In this document: piece after piece, positions 16,833 through 26,471 of the stretch
Numbering within the stretch: position 1 is the first letter of the stretch
Layout: each line of letters opens with the position of its first letter
Assembly: GCF_018613065.1 (NCBI RefSeq)
Contig: NZ_JAGGQW010000001.1
Span: 60,503-124,502, forward strand
Source of the DNA: Bacillus sp. ISL-7
Lineage (GTDB): Bacteria; Bacillota; Bacilli; Bacillales_B; DSM-18226
Direction of reading: 5' to 3'
Length of the DNA stretch: 64,000 nt
Translations under genes and position numbers: made by a program
The notes under the pieces: model-generated
Told to the model about the DNA's origin: nothing
Database searches by the model: none
What the model saw: only the letters and a program-made list of their open reading frames with translations

Positions 16833-18408
16833 AGCTGAAGCATGGAAAAAAATTGGAGTCGAACTTCCGCAATTTGATTTTAACCAGGTTGCCAAAAATA
16901 CGATAGAAAAGCCGCAGTGGGTCCACTTTGGTGCCGGAAATATTTTTAGGGGCTTTGTTGCCAATGCTCATCAAAAACTGTTAAACCAAGGACAAGCCGA
17001 GACCGGAATTATCGCAGTGAAAACGTATGATTTTGAAATGATCGACCGATTAAATAAGCCCTATGATAACCTGACCCTGCTTGTGACCATGAAAGCAAAC
17101 GGCTCTTTTGAGAAGACCGTCATTAACAGCATTGTCGACACTATTGCAGCTGATTTTAACAGGAAAGATGAATTTAAGCGACTTGTCGGGATTTTTGAAA
17201 ATCCAAGTCTGCAGATGGCCAGCTTTACGATTACGGAAAAAGGCTATACCTTGACGAATCCATCCGGAGAGTTCATAGGCATTATTAAGAAAGATTTTGA
17301 AACTGGATTGGATAACCCGGTCCATGCCATGAGCATTGTAACATCGCTTGCCTACCGCAGATATTTGAAAGGCCAATATCCGATGACTTTCGTCAGTATG
17401 GATAACTGTTCACATAATGGCGACAAGCTCAAAGCTGCCGTCTTAACGATCGCAAAGGAATGGTTCAAAAGGGGATATGTGGAGGAAGGCTTTATTGCTT
17501 ATCTCGAGGATGAAGGCAAGATCACCTTCCCTTTCACCATGATTGATAAAATTACGCCAAGGCCATCTGAAAAGGTGAAAGAAGCTCTTCTTGACCAAGG
17601 GATTATCGGCATGGACATCATAGTCACACCGAAAAATACGTATACGGCGCCTTTCGTCAATGCAGAAGTAAGTGAATATCTTGTCATAGAAGACAAATTC
17701 ACGAATGGTCGTCCAGCCATGGAGCAGGCGGGAATTATTTTTACGGACAGGGAAACGGTGAACAAAATTGAAACGATGAAGGTAACCACTTGCCTGAATC
17801 CGCTTCATACAGCATTGGCTGTTTCCGGCTGCCTGCTTGGCTATACTTTGATTGCAGATGAAATGAAAGACGAAACACTGAGAAAATTTGTAGAATTGAT
17901 CGGTTATCAAGAAGGATTGAAGGTAGTGGTCAACCCTGAAATTATCAGCCCGAAAGCCTTCCTGGATGAAGTTTTGAACGAACGCTTTTCCAACCCTTAT
18001 ATCCCGGATACGCCGCAGCGCATCGCGTGCGACACATCCCTAAAAGTAGGAATCCGCTTCGGTGAAACTTTGAAGTCCTATGTAAAAAGTGAGGACCTGA
18101 ATCCGGCCGATTTGAAAGCTATCCCGCTTGTAATTGCAACGTGGTGCCGCTATCTCCTCGGCATTGATGATGAAGGAAAGCCCTTTACTCTAAGTCCTGA
18201 CCCGCAGCTTGAGACCCTGAAAGCGGCTCTTCGGGGTGTTGCTTTGGGTGACCGAACATCTAACATAAATTTAATCCTGTCCAATGAAGCTATCTTTGGA
18301 GTCAATTTGTATGAGATAGGGTTGGGCGAAAAGATTGAGTCCATGTTTTATGACATGCTTGCAGGTACCGGTGCCGTCCGCCGTACTTTGGAGAGGTATT
18401 GTCTTTAA
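16798..18408 (+). CDS. uxuB: Fructuronate reductase / mannonate oxidoreductase
   Basis: This 536-residue polyol-specific long-chain dehydrogenase interconverts D-fructuronate and D-mannonate with NAD(H). WVHFGAGNIFRGF is the N-terminal nucleotide-binding motif, and KTTCLNPLHTALAV-type sequence (VTTCLNPLHTALAV) holds the catalytic region. The GTG at 16798 follows GGAAGAGAG and gives the typical start MLQLKRSSI. Codon use is more GC-rich than in its neighbours, which could indicate separate origin. Its product feeds UxuA. Confidence 0.93.
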   Translation: MLQLKRSSIVNEAEAWKKIGVELPQFDFNQVAKNTIEKPQWVHFGAGNIFRGFVANAHQKLLNQGQAETGIIAVKTYDFEMIDRLNKPYDNLTLLVTMKANGSFEKTVINSIVDTIAADFNRKDEFKRLVGIFENPSLQMASFTITEKGYTLTNPSGEFIGIIKKDFETGLDNPVHAMSIVTSLAYRRYLKGQYPMTFVSMDNCSHNGDKLKAAVLTIAKEWFKRGYVEEGFIAYLEDEGKITFPFTMIDKITPRPSEKVKEALLDQGIIGMDIIVTPKNTYTAPFVNAEVSEYLVIEDKFTNGRPAMEQAGIIFTDRETVNKIETMKVTTCLNPLHTALAVSGCLLGYTLIADEMKDETLRKFVELIGYQEGLKVVVNPEIISPKAFLDEVLNERFSNPYIPDTPQRIACDTSLKVGIRFGETLKSYVKSEDLNPADLKAIPLVIATWCRYLLGIDDEGKPFTLSPDPQLETLKAALRGVALGDRTSNINLILSNEAIFGVNLYEIGLGEKIESMFYDMLAGTGAVRRTLERYCL

Positions 18409-18441
18409 GATAAGAAAAAAATCACGGTTGGTTAGGAGCGG

Positions 18442-18470
18442 ATGGGCTATGAGAAGTTTCTCATGCCCAT
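18442..18470 (+). other. Intercistronic hairpin between uxuB and kdgA
   Basis: ATGGGCTATGAGA pairs with TCTCATGCCCAT around a short loop (one bulged base). The T-tract is weak, so it may be a processing or partial termination site. Confidence 0.5.
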
Positions 18471-18526
18471 TTCCTATTATTAATATCTGTCGTTGGAAAA
18501 GGAATAAATTAAAGGTGGGGAAAATA

Positions 18527-19177
18527 ATGAAAAAACTAAACGTATTATCGAGAATATCCGAATGTGGGGTAGTAGCTGTTGTAAGAGCAGATTCCAAGGA
18601 AGAAGCCATTAAAATATCAGAAGCATGTGTAGAAGGCGGCATTCAAGGGATTGAGGTTACCTTTACTGTACAAGGTGCTGATGAAGTAATCGAAGAATTA
18701 GTTTCTATTTATGGTGAAAATCATGATGTCGTCATTGGAGCCGGAACGGTTCTTGATGCAACGACAGCAAGGATCGCGATTCTTGCCGGTGCACAGTTTG
18801 TCGTTAGTCCGGCATTTGATGCAGATACAGCAAAACTATGTAATCTCTATCAAATACCATATATGCCGGGATGCATGACTATCACTGAAATGAAGCATGC
18901 GTTAGAAGCCGGGGTCGATATTGTTAAGCTATTTCCTGGAAATGCATTCGGTCCTGACTTTGTCACAGCTGTAAAAGCTCCTCTTCCACATGTGAACATT
19001 ATGCCAACTGGCGGAGTCAACCTTGATAATGTGGATAAATGGATAAAAAATGGCTGTGTCGCTGTCGGTGTGGGTGGAAATTTAGTGGCACCAGCCAAAC
19101 AAGGGAATTATGACAAAATTACTGAATATGCAAAGCAATATGTCCAAAAAGTACAAGAAGCAAGAGGGAACTACTGA
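18527..19177 (+). CDS. kdgA: KDPG/KHG aldolase
   Basis: The protein is 216 residues from ATG 18527, which has AAAGGTGGGG upstream; the longer open frame from 18335 lies inside uxuB and is not used. It is a class I aldolase that splits 2-keto-3-deoxy-6-phosphogluconate to pyruvate and glyceraldehyde 3-phosphate. The Schiff-base lysine is Lys134 in GVDIVKLFPGN, the catalytic glutamate is Glu43 in GIEVTF, and GAGTVLD and MPTGGVN are present. Its stop overlaps the start of kdgK as TGATG. Confidence 0.95.
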   Translation: MKKLNVLSRISECGVVAVVRADSKEEAIKISEACVEGGIQGIEVTFTVQGADEVIEELVSIYGENHDVVIGAGTVLDATTARIAILAGAQFVVSPAFDADTAKLCNLYQIPYMPGCMTITEMKHALEAGVDIVKLFPGNAFGPDFVTAVKAPLPHVNIMPTGGVNLDNVDKWIKNGCVAVGVGGNLVAPAKQGNYDKITEYAKQYVQKVQEARGNY

Positions 19178-20190
19178 TGAAAAAAATAGTTACACTTGGT
19201 GAAATTATGCTTCGCTTTTCCGTAGAAAATGGTGAACGGCTTTTTCAAGCTGATCAGCTAAGGATGCATTATGGCGGTGCAGAAGCGAATGTAGCCATTT
19301 CACTTTCAAACCTTGGACATGACGTCTATTTTGTTAGTAAAGTACCGGAAAATCCATTGGGAATAGCTGTTGAGAGACATTTGAAATCTTACGATGTCCA
19401 TACTGACTATCTGATTAAAGGCGGGGAACGGTTAGGTTCCTACTATTTGGAAACTGGAGTAGGACAAAGAAATTCCCAAGTGACGTATGACAGGAAGTAC
19501 TCCAGTTTTTCGATGCTTAGACCAGATGAAATTGATTTTGATGAAGTTTTTTCAGGGGCGGAACTCTTTCATGTTACCGGAATCACCCCGGCACTATCCC
19601 CAGGCTTAAAGGAACTTACATTGCAAGCGCTAAAAAAAGCGAAGGAAAAAGGGGTTCTTACCAGCTTTGATTTTAATTACCGGGCAAAACTTTGGAGCCA
19701 GCAAGAAGCAGCAGATACGTTTAAAACATTACTTCCATTTGTTGATATATGCTCCTTCGGCGAATTGGATGCCGTTTATATTCTCGGCCTAGATCAAGCC
19801 GACCCTTCCTTGTTCAAAGAGGATAGATTGAGGTATTACTACTCAAAAATGATTGAATTGTATCCAAACATTCAGTCGATCAGTTCAACGTTCCGAACTA
19901 TTATTTCTGCTTCAACTAATACTCTTCAAGGAAACTATTTCACTGGCGGGAAGTTATACCAATCAGAGATTTTCCAGATTGATCACATCGTTGATCGCGT
20001 AGGCGGCGGTGATGCATTTGCGGCAGGTATTTTACATGGAATCTTAGAAAATAAGCCTTCCCAGGAACTAATCACATTTGCGACAGCAGCATCTGTCTTA
20101 AAACATACAATACATGGTGATTGTAATGTGTTTTCAGTAGATGAGGTAGCTGCTTTTGCAAATAATGGCCCAGGGAAAATAGCCCGCTAA
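19177..20190 (+). CDS. kdgK: 2-keto-3-deoxygluconate kinase (PfkB family)
   Basis: This 337-residue ribokinase-family enzyme phosphorylates KDG to KDPG for KdgA. The N-terminal MHYGGAEANVAISLSNLG is the sugar-binding lid region, and the C-terminal DRVGGGDAFAAGIL holds the catalytic aspartate. The start codon overlaps the kdgA stop. KdgK and KdgA serve both the uxu and the uxa branches, since no other copies are present in the window. Confidence 0.94.
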   Translation: MKKIVTLGEIMLRFSVENGERLFQADQLRMHYGGAEANVAISLSNLGHDVYFVSKVPENPLGIAVERHLKSYDVHTDYLIKGGERLGSYYLETGVGQRNSQVTYDRKYSSFSMLRPDEIDFDEVFSGAELFHVTGITPALSPGLKELTLQALKKAKEKGVLTSFDFNYRAKLWSQQEAADTFKTLLPFVDICSFGELDAVYILGLDQADPSLFKEDRLRYYYSKMIELYPNIQSISSTFRTIISASTNTLQGNYFTGGKLYQSEIFQIDHIVDRVGGGDAFAAGILHGILENKPSQELITFATAASVLKHTIHGDCNVFSVDEVAAFANNGPGKIAR

Positions 20191-20345
20191 AAGTTGAAAT
20201 CAATTGATCGAGGGACTATCGAAATGCCTATTTCACCGCTTTTGGTGGAGTAGGTTATTTATTTATGTTATCCAATCGATAATTAAATAGTTTACTATCG
20301 CATTAAATGAAAAATCATTTATTGGGTAAGAGTTCTGTTGCTCTG

Positions 20346-20374
20346 TTGACTTCAGTAACTTGCAGAAGTAAAAT
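20346..20374 (+). promoter_or_regulatory. Promoter of the FCD-type regulator
   Basis: TTGACT (20346-20351), a 17-base spacer and TAAAAT (20369-20374) form a good sigma-A promoter in the 231-base gap after kdgK. A degenerate GTATATAAGAATACT follows and may be a weak copy of the operator motif. Confidence 0.55.
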
Positions 20375-20421
20375 TTTGTATATAAGAATACTAAATAACA
20401 AAAGAATAAAGGGGTTTCATA

Positions 20422-21126
20422 TTGAGTCTTAAAAGTATCACCACAAATGACAGAAAAACACTTGGAAAAAAAGCCTATACTAAAATCCGGGAAGAAATTA
20501 TTACGTTAAACTTTAGGCCTGGGCAAATGTTATCGGAAAGTGAACTGGCTGCTACTTTAGGAGTAAGTCGTACGCCTGTTCGCGAAGCTTTTTTAATGCT
20601 TCTGCAAGAAGAATTACTTGAAATAATTCCACAGCGAGGTGCACGAGTTGCTTTAATATCAGTAAAGAAAGTGGAAGAAGCCAGGTTTGTAAGAGAAAGT
20701 TTGGAAATAAGTGCTTTCAAATCAGCAGCCAGAAACTGGAATTCTGATGATTTACGTCAAAAAGATATTGAAGCAAAAGCGATTGAATTAATTAAAAAAC
20801 AACAAAAAGCCGCTTTAAGGGGAGAAAGTATAGAATTCTTGCAGTTGGATGAGATATTTCATCAACTTTTTTTGGAACTAGTTGAAAACCAAACATTAAT
20901 TTCTGTTGTGTCACAAATGAGAGGTCATTTGAATCGGATGCGATACTTAGAGTTAAAGACACCAAACCATATGGAAAATGTGGTAAGTCAACATCAAAGT
21001 ATTCTTAAAGCCGTTTTTTCCAATAACGAGGAGGAAACAGAGAAATTATTGCAGTACCATTTTAGCCATAAAAAAGACGAATTACCAGTAGTAATAGAAA
21101 TGCATTCTGACTATTTTACTTCTTAA
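20422..21126 (+). CDS. GntR-family (FadR/FCD) regulator of the uxu module
   Basis: The 234-residue protein has a winged helix (about 15-85) with SESELAATLGVSRTPVREAFLMLLQEELLE and an all-helical FCD ligand domain (about 95-220) with EIFHQLFLELVENQ and HQSILKAVFS, whose histidines usually bind metal and a carboxylate effector. The TTG start at 20422 follows AAAGGGG-like sequence. It is placed directly after kdgK. The FadR/UxuR group senses sugar acids, and the repeated TTGTATACTAGTATACAA sites are its likely targets. Confidence 0.85.
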   Translation: MSLKSITTNDRKTLGKKAYTKIREEIITLNFRPGQMLSESELAATLGVSRTPVREAFLMLLQEELLEIIPQRGARVALISVKKVEEARFVRESLEISAFKSAARNWNSDDLRQKDIEAKAIELIKKQQKAALRGESIEFLQLDEIFHQLFLELVENQTLISVVSQMRGHLNRMRYLELKTPNHMENVVSQHQSILKAVFSNNEEETEKLLQYHFSHKKDELPVVIEMHSDYFTS

Positions 21127-21158
21127 CTAGACCTCATAGGGTACCTAATCATTTAACG

Positions 21159-21193
21159 AAAAAATCGACAGGCTGCACCTGTCGATTTTTTTT
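21159..21193. terminator. Bidirectional terminator between converging modules
   Basis: AAAAAATCGACAGG (21159-21172) and CCTGTCGATTTTTT (21178-21191) form a perfect stem with A and T tracts on each side. It can serve both the regulator (+) and the transporter (-). Confidence 0.88.
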
Positions 21194-21216
21194 GGAACTT
21201 AATGTCTCTTTAAATG

Positions 21217-22494
21217 TTATACTGTTATTTTTACGGATTTCGTGTTAGTGCTGGGATACTTAATGGGACGAACAAAACGGATTACAGATAAGGAAGCAAA
21301 GATTGCCAATCCGCCTGCAAGTAAAAACGCAGATGTAAATGAACCGGATCTATCAACAAGGTATCCAGTTAAAGCCGGTCCTATAATTCCAGCTGTGTTC
21401 GCTAAAAAGTGCATAAATCCACCTACAGATCCAACACTGCTGCGCTCAACAACATCCTGGACGATTGCCCAGTATATTGCCCCTGTCAAATATAGGAAAA
21501 ATACTGAAAACGCAACCAATGTTACCGCACTGACTGTTGTTGTTACAAGACCAGCCCCTCCGATACAAACAGCTGAAATAAATAGACAAGTTACAAGCAC
21601 AACTTTTCTTGAGAACAATACACCTTTATTTGTGAATTTTTTGAAAACAAAATCTGAAACAAATCCGCCAGAGGCTAGTCCGATAAATCCGACAATCCAT
21701 GGAATCATGGTTATAACACTCATTTCCTTAACATCCATGTGACGAGCATCTACCAAATAACTTGGAAACCAAGTTAAGAAGAAGAATAAAATGTAGTTAT
21801 AGGAAAAGAATGCAAATGCTGTGAATAATACTGTTTTCTGTTTCAAATAAAAGGTTAATGGACGTTTTTGTTGTGGAACCTTGTTGTTTTTTACAACAGT
21901 TGACTTTTCCGCAGATGCAGCAGGTTTTTCTTTAACAAATTTCCACCAGAATATTGCCCAAACAAGACCTAAAACCATAATAAAAAGGAAGGATATCTTC
22001 CAGCTGAATGTAATGGCGATAAAACCTACAATTGGTCCGGAAATGGCTCCACCAAGAGGTGTTCCACTATTCGTCAAACCAACAGCAGACGCACGTTGGT
22101 CAGCTGGGAACCAGTTATTGACCATTTTACTGATTGTTGCCGAAAGCGGGCCCTCACCCATTCCAAATAAAACACGAATGACAATTAAACTTGTAAATCC
22201 AACGGCTAATGCAATCGCACCACTAAATAATGACCAAACGATCATGGCAACAAACAAAGTAAGTTTCGCACCGTATTTATCAGAAGCCATTCCCCCAATA
22301 AAGTTGAAAATGGCATATCCAACAGAAAAACTACTAAAAATGATTCCCATTTGTGTTGCTGATAATGATAAATCTTCCTTAATAAATGGAGCACCAATGG
22401 ATAATGCAGAACGGTCTAAATAATTGATTACGCCAGCTATGAATAATAAAATCATTACAGGTAATTTATCTTTTGTGAACATTTTTGATAACAT
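21217..22494 (-). CDS. MFS transporter, ACS family (second copy)
   Basis: This 425-residue 12-helix permease is strongly similar along its length to the transporter at 13247, for example GVINYLDRSALSIGAPFI, GGMASDKYGAKLTL and GEGPLSATISKMVNNWFP. It starts at ATG 22494 after GGGGG. It is the last gene of the minus-strand run uxaA-MDR-transporter. By analogy with LgoT, I infer uptake of L-galactonate or a galacturonate-related acid. The duplication suggests that each dehydrogenase branch has its own importer. Confidence 0.85.
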   Translation of the reverse strand: MLSKMFTKDKLPVMILLFIAGVINYLDRSALSIGAPFIKEDLSLSATQMGIIFSSFSVGYAIFNFIGGMASDKYGAKLTLFVAMIVWSLFSGAIALAVGFTSLIVIRVLFGMGEGPLSATISKMVNNWFPADQRASAVGLTNSGTPLGGAISGPIVGFIAITFSWKISFLFIMVLGLVWAIFWWKFVKEKPAASAEKSTVVKNNKVPQQKRPLTFYLKQKTVLFTAFAFFSYNYILFFFLTWFPSYLVDARHMDVKEMSVITMIPWIVGFIGLASGGFVSDFVFKKFTNKGVLFSRKVVLVTCLFISAVCIGGAGLVTTTVSAVTLVAFSVFFLYLTGAIYWAIVQDVVERSSVGSVGGFMHFLANTAGIIGPALTGYLVDRSGSFTSAFLLAGGLAIFASLSVIRFVRPIKYPSTNTKSVKITV

Positions 22495-22514
22495 TCATTT
22501 ACCCCCTAAAATTT

Positions 22515-22528
22515 TGTTAACGCTTTCT
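22515..22528 (-). promoter_or_regulatory. CcpA cre-like site before the second ACS transporter
   Basis: On the minus strand AGAAAGCGTTAACA fits TGWAANCGNTNWCA except at position 1. It ends about 20 bases before the start codon, a typical roadblock position. Confidence 0.5.
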
Positions 22529-22634
22529 CGTAATATCTAAATCATTCCACTTATTCTTTTAAATGATTTTCTAATTTACTTGATCATGTGCAACTGATTC
22601 CTTATGGGAATCATTCGCATCCCCAGATCACCTT

Positions 22635-23648
22635 TTACACTTCAACAATAGCCTTAATTACCTTTGCCTCTGGAGTTAACCAGCCTTCAAATTGATTGAT
22701 CAGCTCATCGAAGCTTGCACGATGTGTAATATACGATTCGATGTCCACTCCGCCATTTTGTATTGTCTTCACTACATATTCAAAATCTTCCCGTGTAGCA
22801 TTGCGGCTTCCCATTAATGTAAGTTCTTTTTTATGGAAATCAGGGTCATCGAACAAAATATTACCCTTGGTTAAACCAACAAAGATTAATTTTCCGCCAT
22901 GAGCTGGATAGTTAAACGCATCAGACATAGATTTAGCATTTCCTGTTGCATCAAATACAACTGTTGGCATTTCTCCATTAGTAATTTCCTTCAAATTCTC
23001 AATTGGGTTTTCCAAGGCGTTCACAGTATAATCCACACGGGCCCATTCACTGCAAAACGCTAAACGTTCTTCGTTTACATCCATTGCGATCACTTTTGCC
23101 CCTTCATGCTTAGCAAAAGCCATGACACCCAAACCAATAGGACCTGCACCGATTACTAAAACGAACTCTCCCTGCTTGAGTTCAGAACGTCTAATGGCAT
23201 GTGCCCCAATACTTAAAGGTTCTATCATCGCAGACTGGTCCAGTGTCAGCCCTTCTGTTTTGACTAAATGATTGTAAGGGACTGTGATCCATTCACTCAT
23301 TCCGCCTTCAATGTGGACACCCAACACTTTCATATCTGTACAGCAATTCGTTTTTCCATTTCTGCAGGCAATACATTCACCACATTCCATGTACGGAATG
23401 ACTGATACTTGATCCCCTGCCTTTAAGCCAGCAGGGTTCTCACCGATCGATTCAATTTCACCAGAAAGTTCATGACCGAGTGTACGGGGATAGCTGAAAA
23501 AAGGCTGGTTTCCTCTGTACGCATGGTAATCAGTTCCGCAAATACCAATGCGGCGGATGCGGACTAAAGCTTCTCCCGTTTTAAGCTCAGGCCGTTCAAC
23601 TTCAACCATTTTGAATTGATTCGGTTGTTCACATACAATACTTTTCAT
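22635..23648 (-). CDS. Zinc-dependent medium-chain dehydrogenase (second aldonate 5-dehydrogenase candidate)
   Basis: This 337-residue MDR enzyme has GICGTDYHAYRG and GHELSGE for the catalytic zinc, CGECIACRNGKTNCC for the structural zinc and GAGPIGLGVMA for NAD binding. It is about as similar to YjmD/LgoD as the dehydrogenase at 14676. It sits between uxaA and the second transporter. A role in oxidising L-galactonate at C5 to D-tagaturonate is the best reading, because tagaturonate reductase and altronate dehydratase are next to it; this is inference. Confidence 0.8.
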   Translation of the reverse strand: MKSIVCEQPNQFKMVEVERPELKTGEALVRIRRIGICGTDYHAYRGNQPFFSYPRTLGHELSGEIESIGENPAGLKAGDQVSVIPYMECGECIACRNGKTNCCTDMKVLGVHIEGGMSEWITVPYNHLVKTEGLTLDQSAMIEPLSIGAHAIRRSELKQGEFVLVIGAGPIGLGVMAFAKHEGAKVIAMDVNEERLAFCSEWARVDYTVNALENPIENLKEITNGEMPTVVFDATGNAKSMSDAFNYPAHGGKLIFVGLTKGNILFDDPDFHKKELTLMGSRNATREDFEYVVKTIQNGGVDIESYITHRASFDELINQFEGWLTPEAKVIKAIVEV

Positions 23649-23722
23649 TGGGAATTACACTCCTTTAATTTAATAGATAATTTAAATCTATAATACTTCC
23701 TATTTTTAGAAATTTATTTATC

Positions 23723-25228
23723 TTATAGAATTACACCGTCTTTAAAAATACTAATTTCTTTAAAACCAAACCTCTCATTATTGGTTTCCTTTTCTCCTGA
23801 TGCGAGGTCAAGAATATATTGGAATAAATCAACTTTCAGTTCATCCATGGTTTTTCTCTCAATCAACTGTCCAGCATTATAGTCAATCCAATTCTTTTTG
23901 CGGTTGGCTAAATCAGAATTTGTAGCTATCTTCACAGTTGGTACCGGTCCGCCAAATGGTGTTCCCCTTCCCGTCGTGAATAATACAATATGAGCCCCAG
24001 CTGCTGCTAATGCGGTAACAGAGACAAGATCATTTCCTGGTGCGTTGATTAAATTCAATCCAGGTTTTACTACGCGTTCACCATATGAACTTACATCAAC
24101 AACGACAGCGTGTCCCCCTTTTTGTGTGCAGCCAAGGGATTTTTCCTCAAGTGTACTAATTCCACCTGCTTTATTTCCAGGTGAAGGGTTTTCATAAATT
24201 ACCTGATCATGACGAATAAAATATTGTTTAAAATCATTAACTAAGTGAACAATCTTATTAAAGATCTCTTCATTTTCCGCTCGATTCATCAGGATTGTTT
24301 CTGCTCCAAACATCTCAGGAACTTCTGTCAAAATCGTTGTTCCACCATCTGCAACAATTAAGTCAGATACCGCTCCAACTAAGGGATTTGCTGTAATACC
24401 AGAAAACCCATCAGAGCCGCCGCATTTCAATCCTACTTTCAGCTTTGAAACAGGTACCGGCTGGCGTTTAAATTGTTCTGCATAAGCTACTAATTCTTCA
24501 ATTAAACTTAAACCAGTCTCTAATTCATCTTCCACTTCCTGGGACTTCATGAACTTCATGCGATTTGGAGGATATTCACCAATAACCTCTTTAAAAGATT
24601 CAATTTGGTTATTTTCGCATCCCAACCCAACAATCAAGACACTTGCTGCATTTGGATGTTGGGCCAAAGCAGCTAATAGCTTTTGTGTATTAGACAAATC
24701 ATCCCCTAATTGGGAACATCCAAATGGATGGGAGAAATGATAGATTCCATCAATTCCGCGATCCTTAAACTTTTCACTCGCCATTTTAGCAAGTACTTCA
24801 CATGTTTTATTGATGCAGCCTACCGTATTGATAATCCAGATTTCATTTCGGATTCCAGCATCCCCGTTTTCACGAAGATATCCCTGGAATGTATGCTCCG
24901 ATTCTTTCATTCCATTCTGTTGACTTAATGGTTGATACGAATATTCCAAAATACCTTGTAAACCAGTTTCTAAATTATGTGCATGGATCCATTCCCCTAC
25001 GGAAATATCCCTTTTTGCCTTTCCAATCGAATATCCGAACTTAAGAACATCCTCTTTCTCTTTTACAGGCCGAACTAAAATTTTATGTCCTTTTGGAATA
25101 TCCTCTAAAACATTGATATTTAGTATTTCATTTTCTTCCGTTTGAATCTGAATGTTTTCCCCTTTACCGATTTCTTGCAATGAAATAACAACGTCATCTT
25201 TTGCATTCAATTGAACTACATTATTCAT
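23723..25228 (-). CDS. uxaA: Altronate dehydratase
   Basis: The 501-residue protein matches UxaA, which dehydrates D-altronate to 2-keto-3-deoxygluconate. An N-terminal SAF-like domain (about 1-100) precedes the main domain, with FSHPFGCSQLG, VGLGCENNQI, LKCGGSDGFSGITANPLVG and FTTGRGTPFGGPVPT. Conserved cysteines in these motifs are metal or cluster ligands in the family. It starts at ATG 25228 after GGAGGAAATG on the minus strand. Its product joins the KdgK-KdgA route. Confidence 0.94.
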   Translation of the reverse strand: MNNVVQLNAKDDVVISLQEIGKGENIQIQTEENEILNINVLEDIPKGHKILVRPVKEKEDVLKFGYSIGKAKRDISVGEWIHAHNLETGLQGILEYSYQPLSQQNGMKESEHTFQGYLRENGDAGIRNEIWIINTVGCINKTCEVLAKMASEKFKDRGIDGIYHFSHPFGCSQLGDDLSNTQKLLAALAQHPNAASVLIVGLGCENNQIESFKEVIGEYPPNRMKFMKSQEVEDELETGLSLIEELVAYAEQFKRQPVPVSKLKVGLKCGGSDGFSGITANPLVGAVSDLIVADGGTTILTEVPEMFGAETILMNRAENEEIFNKIVHLVNDFKQYFIRHDQVIYENPSPGNKAGGISTLEEKSLGCTQKGGHAVVVDVSSYGERVVKPGLNLINAPGNDLVSVTALAAAGAHIVLFTTGRGTPFGGPVPTVKIATNSDLANRKKNWIDYNAGQLIERKTMDELKVDLFQYILDLASGEKETNNERFGFKEISIFKDGVIL

Positions 25229-25250
25229 TTCATTTCCTCCAACCTTTTTA

Positions 25251-25295
25251 ATTGTTAGTACAATGTATTAACAATCGTTCGTCATATTAACGAAC
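25251..25295. promoter_or_regulatory. Divergent control region with two inverted repeats
   Basis: ATTGTTA (25251-25257) with TAACAAT (25269-25275), and GTTCGT (25277-25282) with ACGAAC (25290-25295), lie between uxaA (-) and the AraC-type gene (+). They are candidate operators for that regulator. Confidence 0.5.
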
Positions 25296-25425
25296 ATATA
25301 ACAAAAGAAAACCCTTTCAATTTCAATTCCCCTTCATCTTACCATCAATATTTGAAATGAAAATTACATTTTTTGCTTCATTTATACCTTTTTTTGATAT
25401 AAGATACAATTGGGTGATGAGCTAT

Positions 25426-26310
25426 ATGAAAACGATAACAAAAATTTCAAACAGTAACTTACTGTTTCCTTTTTCTTTTATTTATCAAGATACTAAAAGT
25501 CCACAAAAAGAACTGGCTGACCATATTCACGATTATTATGAAATTGTTTATGTATATAGTGGAAAAGGGACTTTTTTCATCGATGATATTTTTTATGACA
25601 TGAAACAAGGTGATGTATTCCTTATCCCGAACAATATCATTCATCGTGCCATGCCTGACAAGGCTGAACCTATAACATCGACCATTATTTTTTTCAGCCC
25701 AACATTAATTTATAATGTCTTACTTGATGATTCTTTCTCTTATTTAAATTTGTTTGATATGGCAAAAAAAAAGAAAACTTATAAAATATCCCTGGAACTG
25801 GAGAATCAACAGAAGACGGAAGAAAAACTCTTAAATATTTTTCAAGAAACGGTAAAAAATGAACTGGGATCTAGACATGCCTCATTGCTATTCGTTCATC
25901 AGATCATACTTGACTTATATCGTGCACAAATGGATAAAAAACAGCACTTAATCGAAGCGAATACCTATGGACCAGATTGGGTCAAAGAAATTTTAGTCTA
26001 TATTAATCAAAATTTAAGTCATCAATTAGCCCTGACCGAACTTGCTAAAGAGGCCCTTGTCAGTACCTCTCATTTTAGTAGAGTATTTAAACAAATAACC
26101 GGAATGGGCTTGACCGTGTATATAAATAATAAAAGAGTCATTAAAGCCAAAGAACTTTTATTGGAAACGAATCATACAGTTTCCTTTATTGCCGAAGAGT
26201 GTGGATTTGAAAGCATGACCCATTTTCATAGAATCTTTAAAAAATATATGGATATGACTCCAGCTAATTATCGAAAAGAAAATAAAATGTTCCACACTCC
26301 TAACATATAA
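25426..26310 (+). CDS. AraC-family regulator
   Basis: A cupin-type sensor domain with DHIHDYYEIVYVYSGKGTFFIDD comes first, and two AraC helix-turn-helix motifs follow at the end, with LALTELAKEALVSTSHFSRVFKQITG and VSFIAEECGFESMTHFHRIFKKYMDMTPANYR. I placed the start at ATG 25426, 8 bases after GGGTGA; ATG 25417 or 25357 would give longer versions (317 residues at most), but the 25357 start runs through promoter-like sequence. Divergent placement from uxaA suggests it activates the uxa genes in response to a sugar acid. Confidence 0.85.
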   Translation: MKTITKISNSNLLFPFSFIYQDTKSPQKELADHIHDYYEIVYVYSGKGTFFIDDIFYDMKQGDVFLIPNNIIHRAMPDKAEPITSTIIFFSPTLIYNVLLDDSFSYLNLFDMAKKKKTYKISLELENQQKTEEKLLNIFQETVKNELGSRHASLLFVHQIILDLYRAQMDKKQHLIEANTYGPDWVKEILVYINQNLSHQLALTELAKEALVSTSHFSRVFKQITGMGLTVYINNKRVIKAKELLLETNHTVSFIAEECGFESMTHFHRIFKKYMDMTPANYRKENKMFHTPNI

Positions 26311-26315
26311 AAATC

Positions 26316-26351
26316 AAAACACCACAGGATCAAAATATCCTGTGGTGTTTT
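26316..26351 (+). terminator. Terminator of the AraC-type gene
   Basis: Perfect 15-bp arms AAAACACCACAGGAT and ATCCTGTGGTGTTTT enclose a 6-base loop. Confidence 0.88.
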
Positions 26352-26430
26352 AGTATCAAAATAAGGTATAAATATAGCAAAAACTGTGATTTTTATTCCG
26401 TTTATTGATGATACAATATTTTTGTAAACA

Positions 26431-26444
26431 TGTTAACGTTTTCA
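26431..26444 (+). promoter_or_regulatory. CcpA cre-like site before uxaB
   Basis: TGTTAACGTTTTCA fits the cre consensus at 13 of 14 positions and lies 27 bases before the uxaB start codon. Confidence 0.55.
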
Positions 26445-26471
26445 TGGGGATTTAAGAGGAGGCTTTATAAC

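Noticed and set aside
17443..17910. 155-residue antisense frame inside uxuB
   Set aside because: It lies wholly opposite a well-supported gene and shows no recognisable sequence or ribosome binding site.
18335..18526. N-terminal extension of kdgA overlapping uxuB
   Set aside because: The extension does not resemble aldolases and ATG 18527 has a good ribosome binding site and the family start.
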